64,000 bases of DNA. Source: Myxococcales bacterium. Lineage in GTDB: Bacteria > Myxococcota_A > Polyangia > Polyangiales > Polyangiaceae. Below, in pieces: positions 9,294 to 17,900 of the stretch. Location: contig JANYHK010000047.1 in NCBI GenBank assembly GCA_025359105.1, positions 17,550 through 81,549 of the forward strand. The letters run 5' to 3'. Below the pieces are notes generated by a model, which saw only the letters and a program-made list of their open reading frames with translations, was not told the DNA's origin and did not search any database. Position 1 is the first letter of the stretch, and the number at the start of each line of letters is the position of its first letter. A program made the translations under genes and the position numbers.

Positions 9294-10451
9294 TCAGCTG
9301 ATGAAGAAGTAGTGGACCTTGTCGTCGGTGCCGTACACGTACACACCGTAGCCCGAACGCGTGTCGCGGATGGTCGGGATGGCCCAGAATACGAAGCCGT
9401 CGGGCATCGCGTACTGCGCCGCGTCGATCGCGTCGCGGAGGCTCAAGCTCGCGGTCTGCACGAGCGTCAGATCACGCGACGACCGCGTGAGGTGCTCGAC
9501 GTCGGGGACCTTGAACTCGGCGAGATCCGGCGCGTACGTCGCACCCGTCGGATCGCCCGAGGCCTCGAAGAACGTGTTGCGCTCGGAGTCCATCTTCAGC
9601 CCCTTGCCGGCCGGGTAGATGCTCAGGCTGAGCGACTTGCCGTCGTCGGCGAGCTCGAACTTCGCCTCGACCACCGAGCCGTACCTCTTCTCCACCTGCG
9701 CGACACCGTCGGCGAGCGAGATCTTCGACTGCTTGAGGATCGACAGATCGCTTCCGAGCTCGGGGACGCGTGCGTCGGTGGCGGCGGTGCCGGGGCCATC
9801 GCCGAGGTCCCGCGGATCGTTGCGCGTGCAGTCGTCGCTGCCCTGCCCGTCGATGAAGTGGTAGCGCTGGTTGCGTCCGTGGAGCGCGTACACGCCGTAG
9901 CCGGCGCGGCTGTGGCGGATCGTCGGGATCGCCCAGAAGACCTTCTCGCCGTTTCGCTCGACGGCCGCGACTGCGTCGGCGAGGCCGACGTTGCTCAGCT
10001 GGAGGAGCGTGAGATCCCGCGCCGAGCGCGTGAGGTGCTCCTGGTCGTCGAAGGTGGCAAGGTCCCCCTTGAACGAGCTCACCGTCGGATCGCCCGAGAG
10101 CTCCTGGAAGACGTTGCGCTCGGCGTCCTTGCCGAGGCCGTTCGCGACCGGGTAGAGGCTGAGGCTGAGCGACTTGCCGTCGTCGGCGAGCTCGAACTTC
10201 GCTTCGACCACCGGGCCGTTGTTCTTCGTCGCGAGCGCGATGCCGTCGGCCAGCGAGATCTTCGACCGGCGTACGATCGTGACGTCGCTGCCGAGCTCGG
10301 GGATGCGCGCGTCGGTCGCGCCGGAGCCCGGGCCGCGGAGCTCCTCGGCGGACGTCGACGCCGTGCGGTCCGGCGACGCGCCGCTGCAGCCGGCGGTAAA
10401 GGCGATGGCGAGGGAGGCGATGGCGAGGGAGACGAAGGAACGAGCGCGCAT
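9294..10451 (-). CDS. Lipoprotein with duplicated PepSY-like modules
   Basis: A lipoprotein of 385 aa (signal IASLAIAFTAGC). It has two homologous halves of about 160 residues, each opening with TDAR(I/V)PELGSD and closing with FWAIPTIR-x-(S/T)R-(A/S)-GYGVY. Within each half two PepSY-like units can be seen: ISLADG-I-A followed by VVEAKFELADDGKSLSLS, and LADA/LRDA followed by VFWAIPTI. This gives four modules. It is first in an operon with the propeller lipoprotein. PepSY modules often inhibit peptidases or bind partners outside the cell; the role here is not known. A palindromic element lies about 115 bp upstream of the start. Confidence 0.7.
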   Translation of the reverse strand: MRARSFVSLAIASLAIAFTAGCSGASPDRTASTSAEELRGPGSGATDARIPELGSDVTIVRRSKISLADGIALATKNNGPVVEAKFELADDGKSLSLSLYPVANGLGKDAERNVFQELSGDPTVSSFKGDLATFDDQEHLTRSARDLTLLQLSNVGLADAVAAVERNGEKVFWAIPTIRHSRAGYGVYALHGRNQRYHFIDGQGSDDCTRNDPRDLGDGPGTAATDARVPELGSDLSILKQSKISLADGVAQVEKRYGSVVEAKFELADDGKSLSLSIYPAGKGLKMDSERNTFFEASGDPTGATYAPDLAEFKVPDVEHLTRSSRDLTLVQTASLSLRDAIDAAQYAMPDGFVFWAIPTIRDTRSGYGVYVYGTDDKVHYFFIS

Positions 10452-10541
10452 GATGAGACTCCTGTGGGTGACTCCCTGGGTCGGGAGCGCACTGGGGCCC
10501 TTCGCAAGTCGGGTGCCACTCCCACAGGCGCGGAAAACGTA

Positions 10542-10604
10542 GGGAAATGCGCCAGCGCTTGCACGTCGAGGTAACAAGGCGCTCGCACGGCGCTGTTACC
10601 TCGA
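10542..10604. repeat. Dispersed palindromic element, copy A
   Basis: An 11-bp perfect inverted repeat (10566-10576 with 10594-10604, arms TCGAGGTAACA/TGTTACCTCGA) has a 17-nt spacer. The flanking box GGGAAATGCGCCA (10542-10554) is shared with copy D at 18.7 kb. It sits upstream of the minus-strand lipoprotein start at 10451. Confidence 0.65.
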
Positions 10605-10612
10605 GGTTCCGG

Positions 10613-11608
10613 TCAATCCGATCCGGCGTCCACGCTGCACGCGCCGTCGGCGGCGACGGCCCCGTCCGGGAGGGGCGCGTTGAACGTGCCGGCAGGCGAC
10701 TTGATCTCCGACCACGGTCCGCACGTGGGCGAGCTCGCCGTCTTGGTCGGGCAGGTCGTGCTGACGACCACGCCGCTCGCCTTCCGGCATGCCGCCGGCG
10801 GAAGGTGCAGCCTTCCCCCGACCTCCGTCCAGCCGGCGGCCGTGGCGTTGTCGAGGGGAACGAGGCAGGTGTCGCTCCCGTCGTCGCAGATCCCGCCTTG
10901 GCATCGTGCGCTCACCAGCGCGATGTTGGTGCGGGTCGGATCGCCGGCGGGCTTCGCGATCGTGCAATTGGCGTCGGGCTGCACGACTTGCGCGCCGGCG
11001 AAGCACGCGAGCGCGTCGAAACAGGTACCGTCGCCGGCGCCCGCGTGGCCCCCTCCGAAGACGAGCGCGTCGTCGTAGTCGGGCAACGTCGCCGAATCGA
11101 GGGCGAAGTCCACGCACTCACCGCCAAGGCAGGTGAGCCCGTCGACCGGGCAATTGCCCTCGACGTAGGTGTCCGGGGCTGGGTTCTGTTTGGCGAAGCC
11201 GATGCAGACCCACTCGAGGTGGATCCGCAGGAGCGCGACGCGATCGACCGGGATCGTGGTCGTGACCTCGCGAAGAAGGAGCGGCATCCCCACCACCGAA
11301 TGCCCGCCTGGGAGGGTCGAGAGGCCGGCGGCGACGCGAATTTGCACTTTGGTTGTCGGATCGCCGTTGCTCACGATGGCGAACGTCATGGGAAACGAGT
11401 TGGGCAGGCTGCGCTGCCCGAACTCCTTGATCGTGTCGAGCTTCGACGGGCCCGCTGTCGTGATGACGTCGATGTGGAGCTCGTCGAAGTCGACGCCGGG
11501 CGTGAGATCCGAATCGATCGCAACGATGATTTCACCGGGCGCGTGCTTCGTCTTGCACGAGAGCAGGGCCGCGAGGCCCGTAAGGGCGAAGACGAGGGCG
11601 CGCTTCAT
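10613..11608 (-). CDS. Secreted lipoprotein, Cys-rich, unknown function
   Basis: A 331-aa lipoprotein with signal MKRALVFALTGLAALLSC. The first half is a beta-rich region (EIIVAIDSDLTPGVDFDELH, VALLRIHLEWVCIGFAKQ). The second half carries paired cysteines in short motifs such as CPVDGLTCLGGECVDF and ARCQGGICDDGSDTCLVP. The start abuts the upstream TPR-PEGA gene stop (2-bp gap), making it the third gene of the kinase operon. No enzymatic motif is recognised. It may be an outer-surface partner of that signalling cluster. Confidence 0.68.
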   Translation of the reverse strand: MKRALVFALTGLAALLSCKTKHAPGEIIVAIDSDLTPGVDFDELHIDVITTAGPSKLDTIKEFGQRSLPNSFPMTFAIVSNGDPTTKVQIRVAAGLSTLPGGHSVVGMPLLLREVTTTIPVDRVALLRIHLEWVCIGFAKQNPAPDTYVEGNCPVDGLTCLGGECVDFALDSATLPDYDDALVFGGGHAGAGDGTCFDALACFAGAQVVQPDANCTIAKPAGDPTRTNIALVSARCQGGICDDGSDTCLVPLDNATAAGWTEVGGRLHLPPAACRKASGVVVSTTCPTKTASSPTCGPWSEIKSPAGTFNAPLPDGAVAADGACSVDAGSD

Positions 11609-11609
11609 G

Positions 11610-12557
11610 TCACGGAACCTGGTACGTCCCGATGGACCCGTGAGTCGTCGGTCCCGGCGCCGACGGCGACGGGCGGAGTAGGAAGTAGCCGCCAACGACG
11701 AGCCCGGCGGCGAGCACAGTACCTCCCGCGATCCACGGCCACGTCGCGGCGGATTCGCGCTCGAGCTCGACGTAGAGGGTGCGTTGCTCGTTGTCCTTGA
11801 CGGCCACTTCGTGGCGCTGCGTCTTCTTGCCGTCGCCGCTCACGATGACGATATGCGGCGCGCTCGACAGCGTGCCTGACCACTGCGTGTCACCGACGGC
11901 GCGTCCGTCGAGGGTGATCACGTCGCGCGCCTTGGCCACGACGAGCAGGCGCCCTTCGTGGATCTCGCGCTCCAGGTCGGCGCGCACCGTGAGCGGGCTC
12001 CCTCCACGAATGTCCGGTGAAAGCGCGCGATCCTTGTAGCCATCCAGATGAAATCGAAATGTGCGTGTCCCGGCGACGCCTGCGATGACGAGCACGGGAT
12101 GCTCGAGCGGCGTCGTGCCGAGGCGCTCGCCATCGAGCGTGACTTCGGCCCCGGCCGGCTGCGACGTAACGGTCACCGCAGCAACGAGGGCCATGAGCGC
12201 CGCGCGGAACTCCACCGCCTCCGTGCGCTCCGCCGCCGTAAGGGGCGCGCCCGATGCGAGGTACTCATCCACGAGCGGGAGCGCCTTGTCGTACTGATGC
12301 AAGTTCTTGTGGCACACCGAGATGTTCCAAAGGAGGCGCGGTTCCCTGGAGAGCTCGTGCGCGTAGCGGAATTTCGCGAGCGCTCCCGCGTTGTCACCGC
12401 TGCGGTAGAGATTGCGACCGAGCTCGTACTCGCGCTTCGCGTCGCCCGTGAGCGCTTGCGCGAGCGGCGGAGGATCGCGACGCTGCGCGGTCGCCGGCGT
12501 CGCGTGGACGCCGAGCGCGAGCACCGTCAAGAGAAGGACGGCGCGCGGGCGCGTCAC
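11610..12557 (-). CDS. TPR and PEGA domain membrane protein
   Basis: A 315-aa exported protein with signal peptide MTRPRAVLLLTVLALGVHA and likely cleavage after ATPATA. TPR-like helices follow (AKREYELGRNLYRSGDNAGA, EPRLLWNISVCHKNLHQYDK). Next is a PEGA beta domain (VTSQPAGAEVTLDGERLGTT) and further beta strands. A C-terminal membrane helix (WIAGGTVLAAGLVVGGYFLL) anchors it. Its ATG overlaps the kinase stop (ATGA), indicating translational coupling. This kinase-plus-TPR/PEGA pairing is common in Myxococcota and suggests envelope sensing or scaffolding. Confidence 0.83.
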   Translation of the reverse strand: MTRPRAVLLLTVLALGVHATPATAQRRDPPPLAQALTGDAKREYELGRNLYRSGDNAGALAKFRYAHELSREPRLLWNISVCHKNLHQYDKALPLVDEYLASGAPLTAAERTEAVEFRAALMALVAAVTVTSQPAGAEVTLDGERLGTTPLEHPVLVIAGVAGTRTFRFHLDGYKDRALSPDIRGGSPLTVRADLEREIHEGRLLVVAKARDVITLDGRAVGDTQWSGTLSSAPHIVIVSGDGKKTQRHEVAVKDNEQRTLYVELERESAATWPWIAGGTVLAAGLVVGGYFLLRPSPSAPGPTTHGSIGTYQVP

Positions 12558-13969
12558 TTGATCTCGACCTCGAGGCCGGTGTGCGACGTCGCGGTCGCCG
12601 CGGGACCACGACGGGGGGCGTCGGGACGCGGCGGCGTCACGGACCGCGCGGCCGTCGGCACGGATGCATCAACCGCGGGCAGCGGAGCGCTGGGAGGCGG
12701 CGGCGTCACGGAGGGCTCGATGCGCGCGGGAAGCGTTGTGGCCGCCGACTCCGGCGGAACCGCGCTTGGCGCAGCTGGCTTGGTCGGCGGCCGCGACGAG
12801 ACCCAGACGACCGCCCCGGCAACGACGACGAACGCCGCCACACCGAGAGGTGCACGGCTCGCGGGGCGCGACACCGGCGCAGGCGGGGCGGACGGCGCAG
12901 CTGCGAGCGAGTGCCCCTGCTGCGTGGAAGAACCCGACTTCTGGAGCTCCGGTTCGTCGAGCGCCGCGGTCACCCGTCCGCCCGAGGCGGACTCCGCGGG
13001 CTTCGGCGCAGGGTCAGCGGAGCTCGGCACCGTCGCCGCGAACGCGCTCACGGCGCGCAGCGTGCGCGAGAGCCGATCGACCGTCTTCACGGCCGCGTCA
13101 CTCGACGCAAACGGCGCGAGCGCGCGCGCCAGCTTGGCGACGTCCGCAAAGCGCTTGTCGGGATCCTTCTCCAGGCAGCGCATCACGGCTCGTTCGAGAT
13201 CCGCAGACACCTCGGGCCGCGCCTCCGCGAGCGGCGCCGGGGGATCGGCGGCGATCCGCGCCGTGAGCGCCGTCGCGGTTGGGCCCGAGAAGGGAAGCTT
13301 CGCCGTGAGAAGCTGGTAGAGGACGACGCCGAGCGACCAGATGTCCGTGCGCGCGTCGACGTCCTTGGACGAGCGCAGCTGCTCGGGCGACATGTAGTAG
13401 GGCGATCCGAGAACCGCCGTCTTGTGCGTGAGCGACAAGTCGGCGTCCCCGTCGTCCGCGTCGACCATCTTCGAGATGCCGAAGTCCAAGAGCTTCACGA
13501 CGTGCTCACCGTCCGCGCTCGTCGTCACGAACAGGTTCGCGGGCTTCAAATCGCGATGAATGAGACCGAGCGCGTGCGCCTCCGCCAACGCTTCGCACGC
13601 TTCGAGCAAGTAGTCGACGGCGCGCGCGATCGGGAGCGCGCCGTCCGCCTTGACGATCTCGGCGAGATCGCGCCCCTCGAGGTATTCCATGACGATGAAC
13701 GGCGCGCCGTCGTCCTGATCGTCGACGTCGAGAATGCGAACGACGTGATCGCTCTTGAGCTTCGCCGCCGCGCGCGCTTCACGTGCAAAACGCTCGACGA
13801 GCTCGGGGCGTGCCAGGCACTCAGGCTTCAGCACCTTGATCGCGACGCGCTGGTCGAGCCGAAGGTGGCGCGCCGCCACGACCATCCCCATCCCGCCGCT
13901 CCCCAAGACGCGCTCGACGCGGTATTTCCCGCGCAGAACGTCACCTTCGCGCAGAGACTGGGGGTCCAC
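12554..13969 (-). CDS. Transmembrane Ser/Thr protein kinase
   Basis: A Hanks-type kinase of about 471 aa. Landmarks are the glycine loop VLGSGGMGMVV (21-31), Lys45 in VAIKVLKPE, HRDLKPANLF, DFGISKM and GSPYYMSPEQL. Unlike the kinase at 1 kb, it has a membrane helix at about residues 376-393 (GVAAFVVVAGAVVWVSS). An external Pro/Ala-rich tail follows. I chose the GTG at 13969 because it matches the usual short N-terminus of this class and leaves a 60-bp divergent gap. An in-frame ATG at 14065 would overlap the divergent regulator. It heads the operon with the TPR-PEGA protein and a lipoprotein, so it is a likely receptor kinase. Confidence 0.87.
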   Translation of the reverse strand: MDPQSLREGDVLRGKYRVERVLGSGGMGMVVAARHLRLDQRVAIKVLKPECLARPELVERFAREARAAAKLKSDHVVRILDVDDQDDGAPFIVMEYLEGRDLAEIVKADGALPIARAVDYLLEACEALAEAHALGLIHRDLKPANLFVTTSADGEHVVKLLDFGISKMVDADDGDADLSLTHKTAVLGSPYYMSPEQLRSSKDVDARTDIWSLGVVLYQLLTAKLPFSGPTATALTARIAADPPAPLAEARPEVSADLERAVMRCLEKDPDKRFADVAKLARALAPFASSDAAVKTVDRLSRTLRAVSAFAATVPSSADPAPKPAESASGGRVTAALDEPELQKSGSSTQQGHSLAAAPSAPPAPVSRPASRAPLGVAAFVVVAGAVVWVSSRPPTKPAAPSAVPPESAATTLPARIEPSVTPPPPSAPLPAVDASVPTAARSVTPPRPDAPRRGPAATATSHTGLEVEIK

Positions 13970-14029
13970 GCGGTCAGGATAGACGAATGGTTCTGGACGG
14001 GCCAATGCGCCCCCGCGCACAATGCCCGT

Positions 14030-15427
14030 GTGGGTGACAAGTCCTCTCCGCCGGATGACGGTCATCAGACGGCGGCCGTGACGCACGCGTCGGCCGCCCC
14101 CTCGACCCCGATGAAGGTGGTGGTCCTCGCGGGCCCGGACGAAGGACGCGAGGTCCCGCTCGACCGCACCGTGGAGATTGGTGCCGATCCGGCCTGTCAC
14201 CTCGTTCTGCAGGATGCCGCCGTGTCGCGACGGCACACGTCGGTGTCCATCGTCGGGGGAAAGCTCGTCGTGCGCGATCTCGGCAGCCGCAATGGGACGC
14301 TCCTCGGGGGCGCGCGCATCAAGGAGGCGCAGGTGCCGCTCGGCGCCGTCCTCACCATCGGCAAGACGACGATTGCGATCCAGCCGCGCTGGTACATCCG
14401 CGAGGTCTCTCCCTCCAAGGCGCGCAGCTTCGGCGAGCTCATCGGCGAGTCCGTTCCGATGCGCGAGGTGTTTGCGCTCCTCGAACGCGCGGCCCCGGCA
14501 GACGTCACGGTCCTCATCGAAGGCGAGAGCGGCACGGGCAAAGAGCTGGCGGCGCGTTCGATCCATACGGCTTCGAGTCGCGCGAAGGGGCCATACGTCG
14601 TCTTCGACTGCGGCTCGGTGCCGGCGGACCTCGCCGAGAGCGAGCTGTTCGGGCACAAGCGCGGCGCCTTCTCGGGCGCGACGGCGGATCGCCAGGGGGC
14701 GTTCCAGCGCGCGCACGGTGGAACGCTCTGCCTCGACGAGCTCGGGGAGCTGCCCCTCGAGCTCCAGCCGAAGCTCCTGCGCGTGCTGGAGGCGGGCGAG
14801 GTCCGTCCGGTCGGCGAGGACGCGCCGCGCAAGGTGGACGTGCGCGTCATCGCCGCCACGAACCGCGATCTCAACGCCGAGGCGCAACGCGGTCGTTTCC
14901 GGCCCGATCTGCTCTATCGCTTGGAGGTCGTTCGCGTGCGCCTTCCGCCCCTGCGTCAACGACCGGGCGACGTCCCGGCGCTCGTGGCGCACCTCCTCGC
15001 CGGCAAGCTTCCACCCGGCGATACTATCGACGGTGACAACCTCACCCGCCTGATCTCGTACAGCTGGCCGGGTAACGTCCGCGAGCTTCGCAACGCACTC
15101 GCACGCGCGGTCACCCTGGGCGGCACCCCGGGGAAGCCCGCGGCCTTCGCGAAGCTCGTCTTCAACCTCGGGCCTGCCTCGTCGGCGCCCGCGACGATCG
15201 GCAAGGAGTTCCCGGGCGTCTCGAACAAGGTGCCGTACAAGGAGGCGAAGGCGCAGCTCCTCGAAGGCTTCGAGCGCGCGTACGTGTCGGCCCTCATGGA
15301 GCATCACGGCGGGAACATCCAGCGCGCAGCCGCGGCTGCGGGTCTCAGCCGGAAGCATCTCTACGAGCTGCTCCGTCGCGCTGACGTCGACGCACCCGAC
15401 GGCGACGATTCCGCGGACCGCGAATGA
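14030..15427 (+). CDS. FHA-domain sigma54-dependent transcription activator
   Basis: A bacterial enhancer-binding protein of 465 aa. The N-terminal FHA domain (about 28-125) shows IGADPACHLVLQD, SRRHTSV and DLGSRNGTLL, the phosphothreonine-binding residues. The AAA+ domain carries Walker A GESGTGKE (165-172), the sigma54-contact loop as GAFSGA (212-217) in place of GAFTGA, and Walker B GGTLCLDELGELPL. The C-terminus is a Fis-type helix-turn-helix (QRAAAAAGLSRKHLYELLRR). It is divergent from the membrane kinase 60 bp away, and FHA regulators are typical readers of such kinases. The GTG at 14030 is chosen; the ATG at 14111 immediately before the FHA domain is an alternative. Confidence 0.92.
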   Translation: MGDKSSPPDDGHQTAAVTHASAAPSTPMKVVVLAGPDEGREVPLDRTVEIGADPACHLVLQDAAVSRRHTSVSIVGGKLVVRDLGSRNGTLLGGARIKEAQVPLGAVLTIGKTTIAIQPRWYIREVSPSKARSFGELIGESVPMREVFALLERAAPADVTVLIEGESGTGKELAARSIHTASSRAKGPYVVFDCGSVPADLAESELFGHKRGAFSGATADRQGAFQRAHGGTLCLDELGELPLELQPKLLRVLEAGEVRPVGEDAPRKVDVRVIAATNRDLNAEAQRGRFRPDLLYRLEVVRVRLPPLRQRPGDVPALVAHLLAGKLPPGDTIDGDNLTRLISYSWPGNVRELRNALARAVTLGGTPGKPAAFAKLVFNLGPASSAPATIGKEFPGVSNKVPYKEAKAQLLEGFERAYVSALMEHHGGNIQRAAAAAGLSRKHLYELLRRADVDAPDGDDSADRE

Positions 15428-15431
15428 GGGG

Positions 15432-15857
15432 CTAATCGGGCACCCCGCATTCACGCGCACAGTGCGCCTTCTGGCATGCCACGCGGGATGCGGCGAGCGG
15501 GCTGGAGCGCGTGAACGCGCTCCAACACCGCGCCGCCGCCAACGGCTCGACGGGCGTAGCGGCGGTGCATTCGTCGAGCGAGTCGGCCGCCGCGCCGCAC
15601 GTCGCGTCGTCGTAGCAATCGAAGCGCTCTTCGCAGCAGGCCGCGTTCTCGCAGAGATCGCAGGTATCGTCGACGTAGCCCCCCTGTGGAAGGCAGCGCG
15701 GATCGGTCGTACCGTTCGCGCTGCCACGGCCGGATTCGACGGTCTCGCTCTCCGAGTGGCCGCCTGGGCCCCCTTCACGAGCGACGGCGCCGCCGCAGGC
15801 CGCAAGAGTCGCGAACACGAGCACGCTTACAACAAGCTCTGTCGTCCTAATGCGCAT
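15432..15857 (-). CDS. Small Cys-rich lipoprotein
   Basis: A 141-aa lipoprotein with signal LVVSVLVFATLAAC. A Gly/Ser/Glu-rich linker is followed by a domain of twelve cysteines arranged in pairs (CDLCENAACCEERFDCYDD, CQKAHCARECGVPD). The spacing suggests disulfide-stapled surface repeats seen in many Myxococcota lipoproteins. No catalytic motif is visible. Its stop lies 4 bp past the convergent FHA-regulator stop. A diverged copy of the palindromic element lies just upstream, between this gene and the deleted oxidoreductase. Confidence 0.68.
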   Translation of the reverse strand: MRIRTTELVVSVLVFATLAACGGAVAREGGPGGHSESETVESGRGSANGTTDPRCLPQGGYVDDTCDLCENAACCEERFDCYDDATCGAAADSLDECTAATPVEPLAAARCWSAFTRSSPLAASRVACQKAHCARECGVPD

Positions 15858-15937
15858 CTCGAACGCGGACAGCAGCAACGCCCGTGCCGCGCAGGAATTC
15901 TCGACGTTCCGGGAGCACGGGGTCGCGAACGCACACC

Positions 15938-15976
15938 GTGAGGTAACGTTCACGCGGCGCGGCTGGTCACCCCGAC
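15938..15976. repeat. Dispersed palindromic element, diverged copy B
   Basis: GTGAGGTAACG (15938-15948) and GGTCACCCCGAC (15965-15976) match the two arms of copy D with about the same spacing, but the arms no longer pair perfectly. The copy overlaps the 3' end of the oxidoreductase remnant and lies about 90 bp upstream of the small lipoprotein start. Confidence 0.4.
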
Positions 15977-16659
15977 GACGTCTCCGAAAAGCTTGCTTCG
16001 ACCAATGCGCACGCCGCCACGTTGGCTCGGCCATCCTCCGACGGCTCGGCTCGCGTCGTCGCATCCGCGACCCGAGAGGAGAAGTGCTCGACCTGGTGCA
16101 AGAAGTGGTTTGCGCCAGCCGCGACGATCGTCTCCACGTCCCGGCCGCGGACGATCCGAATAGACGTCTCGTCCCATCGGGGAGCGAAGGGATGCTCGAT
16201 CTCGATCCGCCCCTGCTCCCCTTCCACGGAGAGGTGCTCGCGACGTGCATCCACGAGGGAGCCGTGCGCGAAAGCGGTGCAGGCCTCCCCAAAGTCGAGC
16301 AGCGCGCTGCTTCTGCGATCGACCCCAGTGGCCACGCGCTCGGCGAAGATCGCACCGGAAGCGATGCGCTCGCGGATCACCCGCCATTGCGGGTGATGGC
16401 GGTGCATGAACCCCTCGACGAGGCCGTTGGGCAGGCCGATGTAGACTGCGTCGACTTCCGTGTCGTCGAGCAGGGCGGCGTAAGAACCATAGGTCTTGGG
16501 CGCATTCACTTCGCGCCCTTTCCGCTCGGCGACCTCGCGGGTGCGTGAAGCTACCGCAATCAGCCGGCCGTTCTTCGCCCAATGGATGGCGGGCGCGATC
16601 GCACGTGTTGCGATCGAGCCGCAGCCAAGGATGCCCCACGCGACTGTCGCCATGGCCAT
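15967..16659 (-). pseudogene. Internally deleted Gfo/Idh/MocA oxidoreductase
   Basis: A 230-aa open frame of the Gfo/Idh/MocA NAD(P)-dependent oxidoreductase family, whose members are usually 330-370 aa. The Rossmann start VAWGILGCGSIATRAIAPAI and VDAVYIGLPNGL are present. The sequence then jumps to EGFMHRHHPQWRVIRERIA, so the segment with the catalytic E-K-P motif is missing. A second jump after ASGAIF removes the usual beta-sheet segment before SSALLDFGEACTAFAHGSL. Frame is kept across both gaps, so a shortened protein could be made. It lacks the catalytic lysine region and is most likely a decaying gene. Confidence 0.72.
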
Positions 16660-16696
16660 CGCCCGCGAAGGGTCGCAGGAACCGCGCGCGAGCGCG

Positions 16697-16747
16697 TGTC
16701 ACCTCGAGGTGCGCGTTCCCCGCCCCGGCATGCAACCTCCAGGTAAC
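16697..16747. repeat. Dispersed palindromic element, partial copy C
   Basis: TGTCACCTCGAGGTGCG (16697-16713) matches the right arm of copy A (TGTTACCTCGAGGTTCC). A separate CCAGGTAACG (16739-16748) lies downstream. The region is between the oxidoreductase remnant start and the divergent lipoprotein start at 16845. The match is weaker than for copies A and D. Confidence 0.35.
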
Positions 16748-16844
16748 GAACCGCGCGAAAGTGCCCGAATCACGAGCGGCACACCCGTTGCTCCGCGTGG
16801 CGCGTCACTGTCCGGGGTCTCGTCGAACGTTTGGGAGGTCTCTA

Positions 16845-17834
16845 GTGATTCGTCGCGCGTCCCTTCCGCTTCTGGCTCTCGCCTGCAGCGCCGTCGCTTG
16901 CTCGGGGTCACCGTCGTCGTCCGACGCGACGGCGTCGAGCACTTCGGAGGCGCTGGGCTCCTGCAACGCGCCGAGCATGTTCATCATCGGCAGCCCGCGG
17001 AACTACGCGCAGGCGCTGCCGATGCAGTGCGTGAACGGCGCGTGGGAGGTCGACGAGCTCTTCGCGGGGACCGGCAACGTCTTTGCGGCCGGCGCGTTCA
17101 AGTTCGTCCAGAATGGCACGTTCAACGGCCCCAACTGGGGGGACCTCCGCCCCGCCGACGGCATCGCCGATCCGGGCGGCGATGAGAACGACATCGTCGT
17201 GCCGAACCCGGGGACGTACACGGTCCGCTTCGACGATCGCACGCTCCGCTACACGCTCACGCGCAAACCTTCGCGCTGTGCGCAGCCGAGCATGTCCCTT
17301 CGCGGGAGCTTCAACGGCTGGGGCAAGCAGGACATGTTCTGCGTCGGCCAGGGGCAGTGGGCGGCGATCGCGATGTTCATCGGCCCGAACGAGCAGTACA
17401 AGCTCGACGCGCTCGGCGATTGGAGCACGAACTTCGGCGACGACAACGGCGACGGGATCGCCGATCCCAGCGGCGCGAACATCGCCGCGCCGGGCGCCGG
17501 GCGCTACCTCGTGACCTTCGACGAGGGCTCTCTTCGCTACGCGCTCCGCTTCATCAGCCCCGCGTGCTCGCGGCCCACGACGTTCATTCGCTCTTCGAAC
17601 AACGGCTGGCAAGCGGTGGCGATGGAGTGCGAGAACGGGCACTACGCCATCAACCTCGATGCGGGCTCGGGCGCCGAGTACAAATTCGACGCGTTCGGCG
17701 ACTGGAGCCTCAACTGGGGCGACGACAACGGCGACCTCCGAGCCGACCAGAACGGCGCGAACATCCGTCTCTCCGGCGTGCACCACGTCCACTTCTACAA
17801 CGACGCGCGCTACGCCTACGACACGCACCAGTGA
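16845..17834 (+). CDS. Lipoprotein with three SusE/F-like carbohydrate-binding-like repeats
   Basis: A 329-aa lipoprotein (signal LPLLALACSAVAC). It has three tandem repeats of about 95 residues. Each ends with a glycan-binding-like pattern such as YKLDALGDWSTNFGDDNGDG, then GANI and VTFDEGSLRYAL; the third has YKFDAFGDWSLNWGDDNGD. This layout resembles outer-membrane starch-binding SusE/SusF-type and CBM-like modules, which hold polysaccharides at the cell surface. I chose the GTG at 16845 with GGGAGG about 7 bp upstream. No glycoside hydrolase is adjacent. The ligand is inferred from fold resemblance only. Confidence 0.68.
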   Translation: MIRRASLPLLALACSAVACSGSPSSSDATASSTSEALGSCNAPSMFIIGSPRNYAQALPMQCVNGAWEVDELFAGTGNVFAAGAFKFVQNGTFNGPNWGDLRPADGIADPGGDENDIVVPNPGTYTVRFDDRTLRYTLTRKPSRCAQPSMSLRGSFNGWGKQDMFCVGQGQWAAIAMFIGPNEQYKLDALGDWSTNFGDDNGDGIADPSGANIAAPGAGRYLVTFDEGSLRYALRFISPACSRPTTFIRSSNNGWQAVAMECENGHYAINLDAGSGAEYKFDAFGDWSLNWGDDNGDLRADQNGANIRLSGVHHVHFYNDARYAYDTHQ

Positions 17835-17900
17835 TGCGGCCCTCGTCGCCGAGCAGTACCGGAACTGGACGTTCCGGTACTGCAACTGAGAGGCGCACGA

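Noticed and set aside
12554..15805. The kinase frame being open far upstream (to 15805), hinting at a 1083-aa fusion
   Set aside because: The upstream part is antisense to the FHA-sigma54 gene. The family N-terminus is at 13969.
16496..17185. Alternative plus-strand frames over the lipoprotein at 16.8 kb
   Set aside because: They are out-of-frame shadows; only the frame with a signal peptide and repeated domains is supported.
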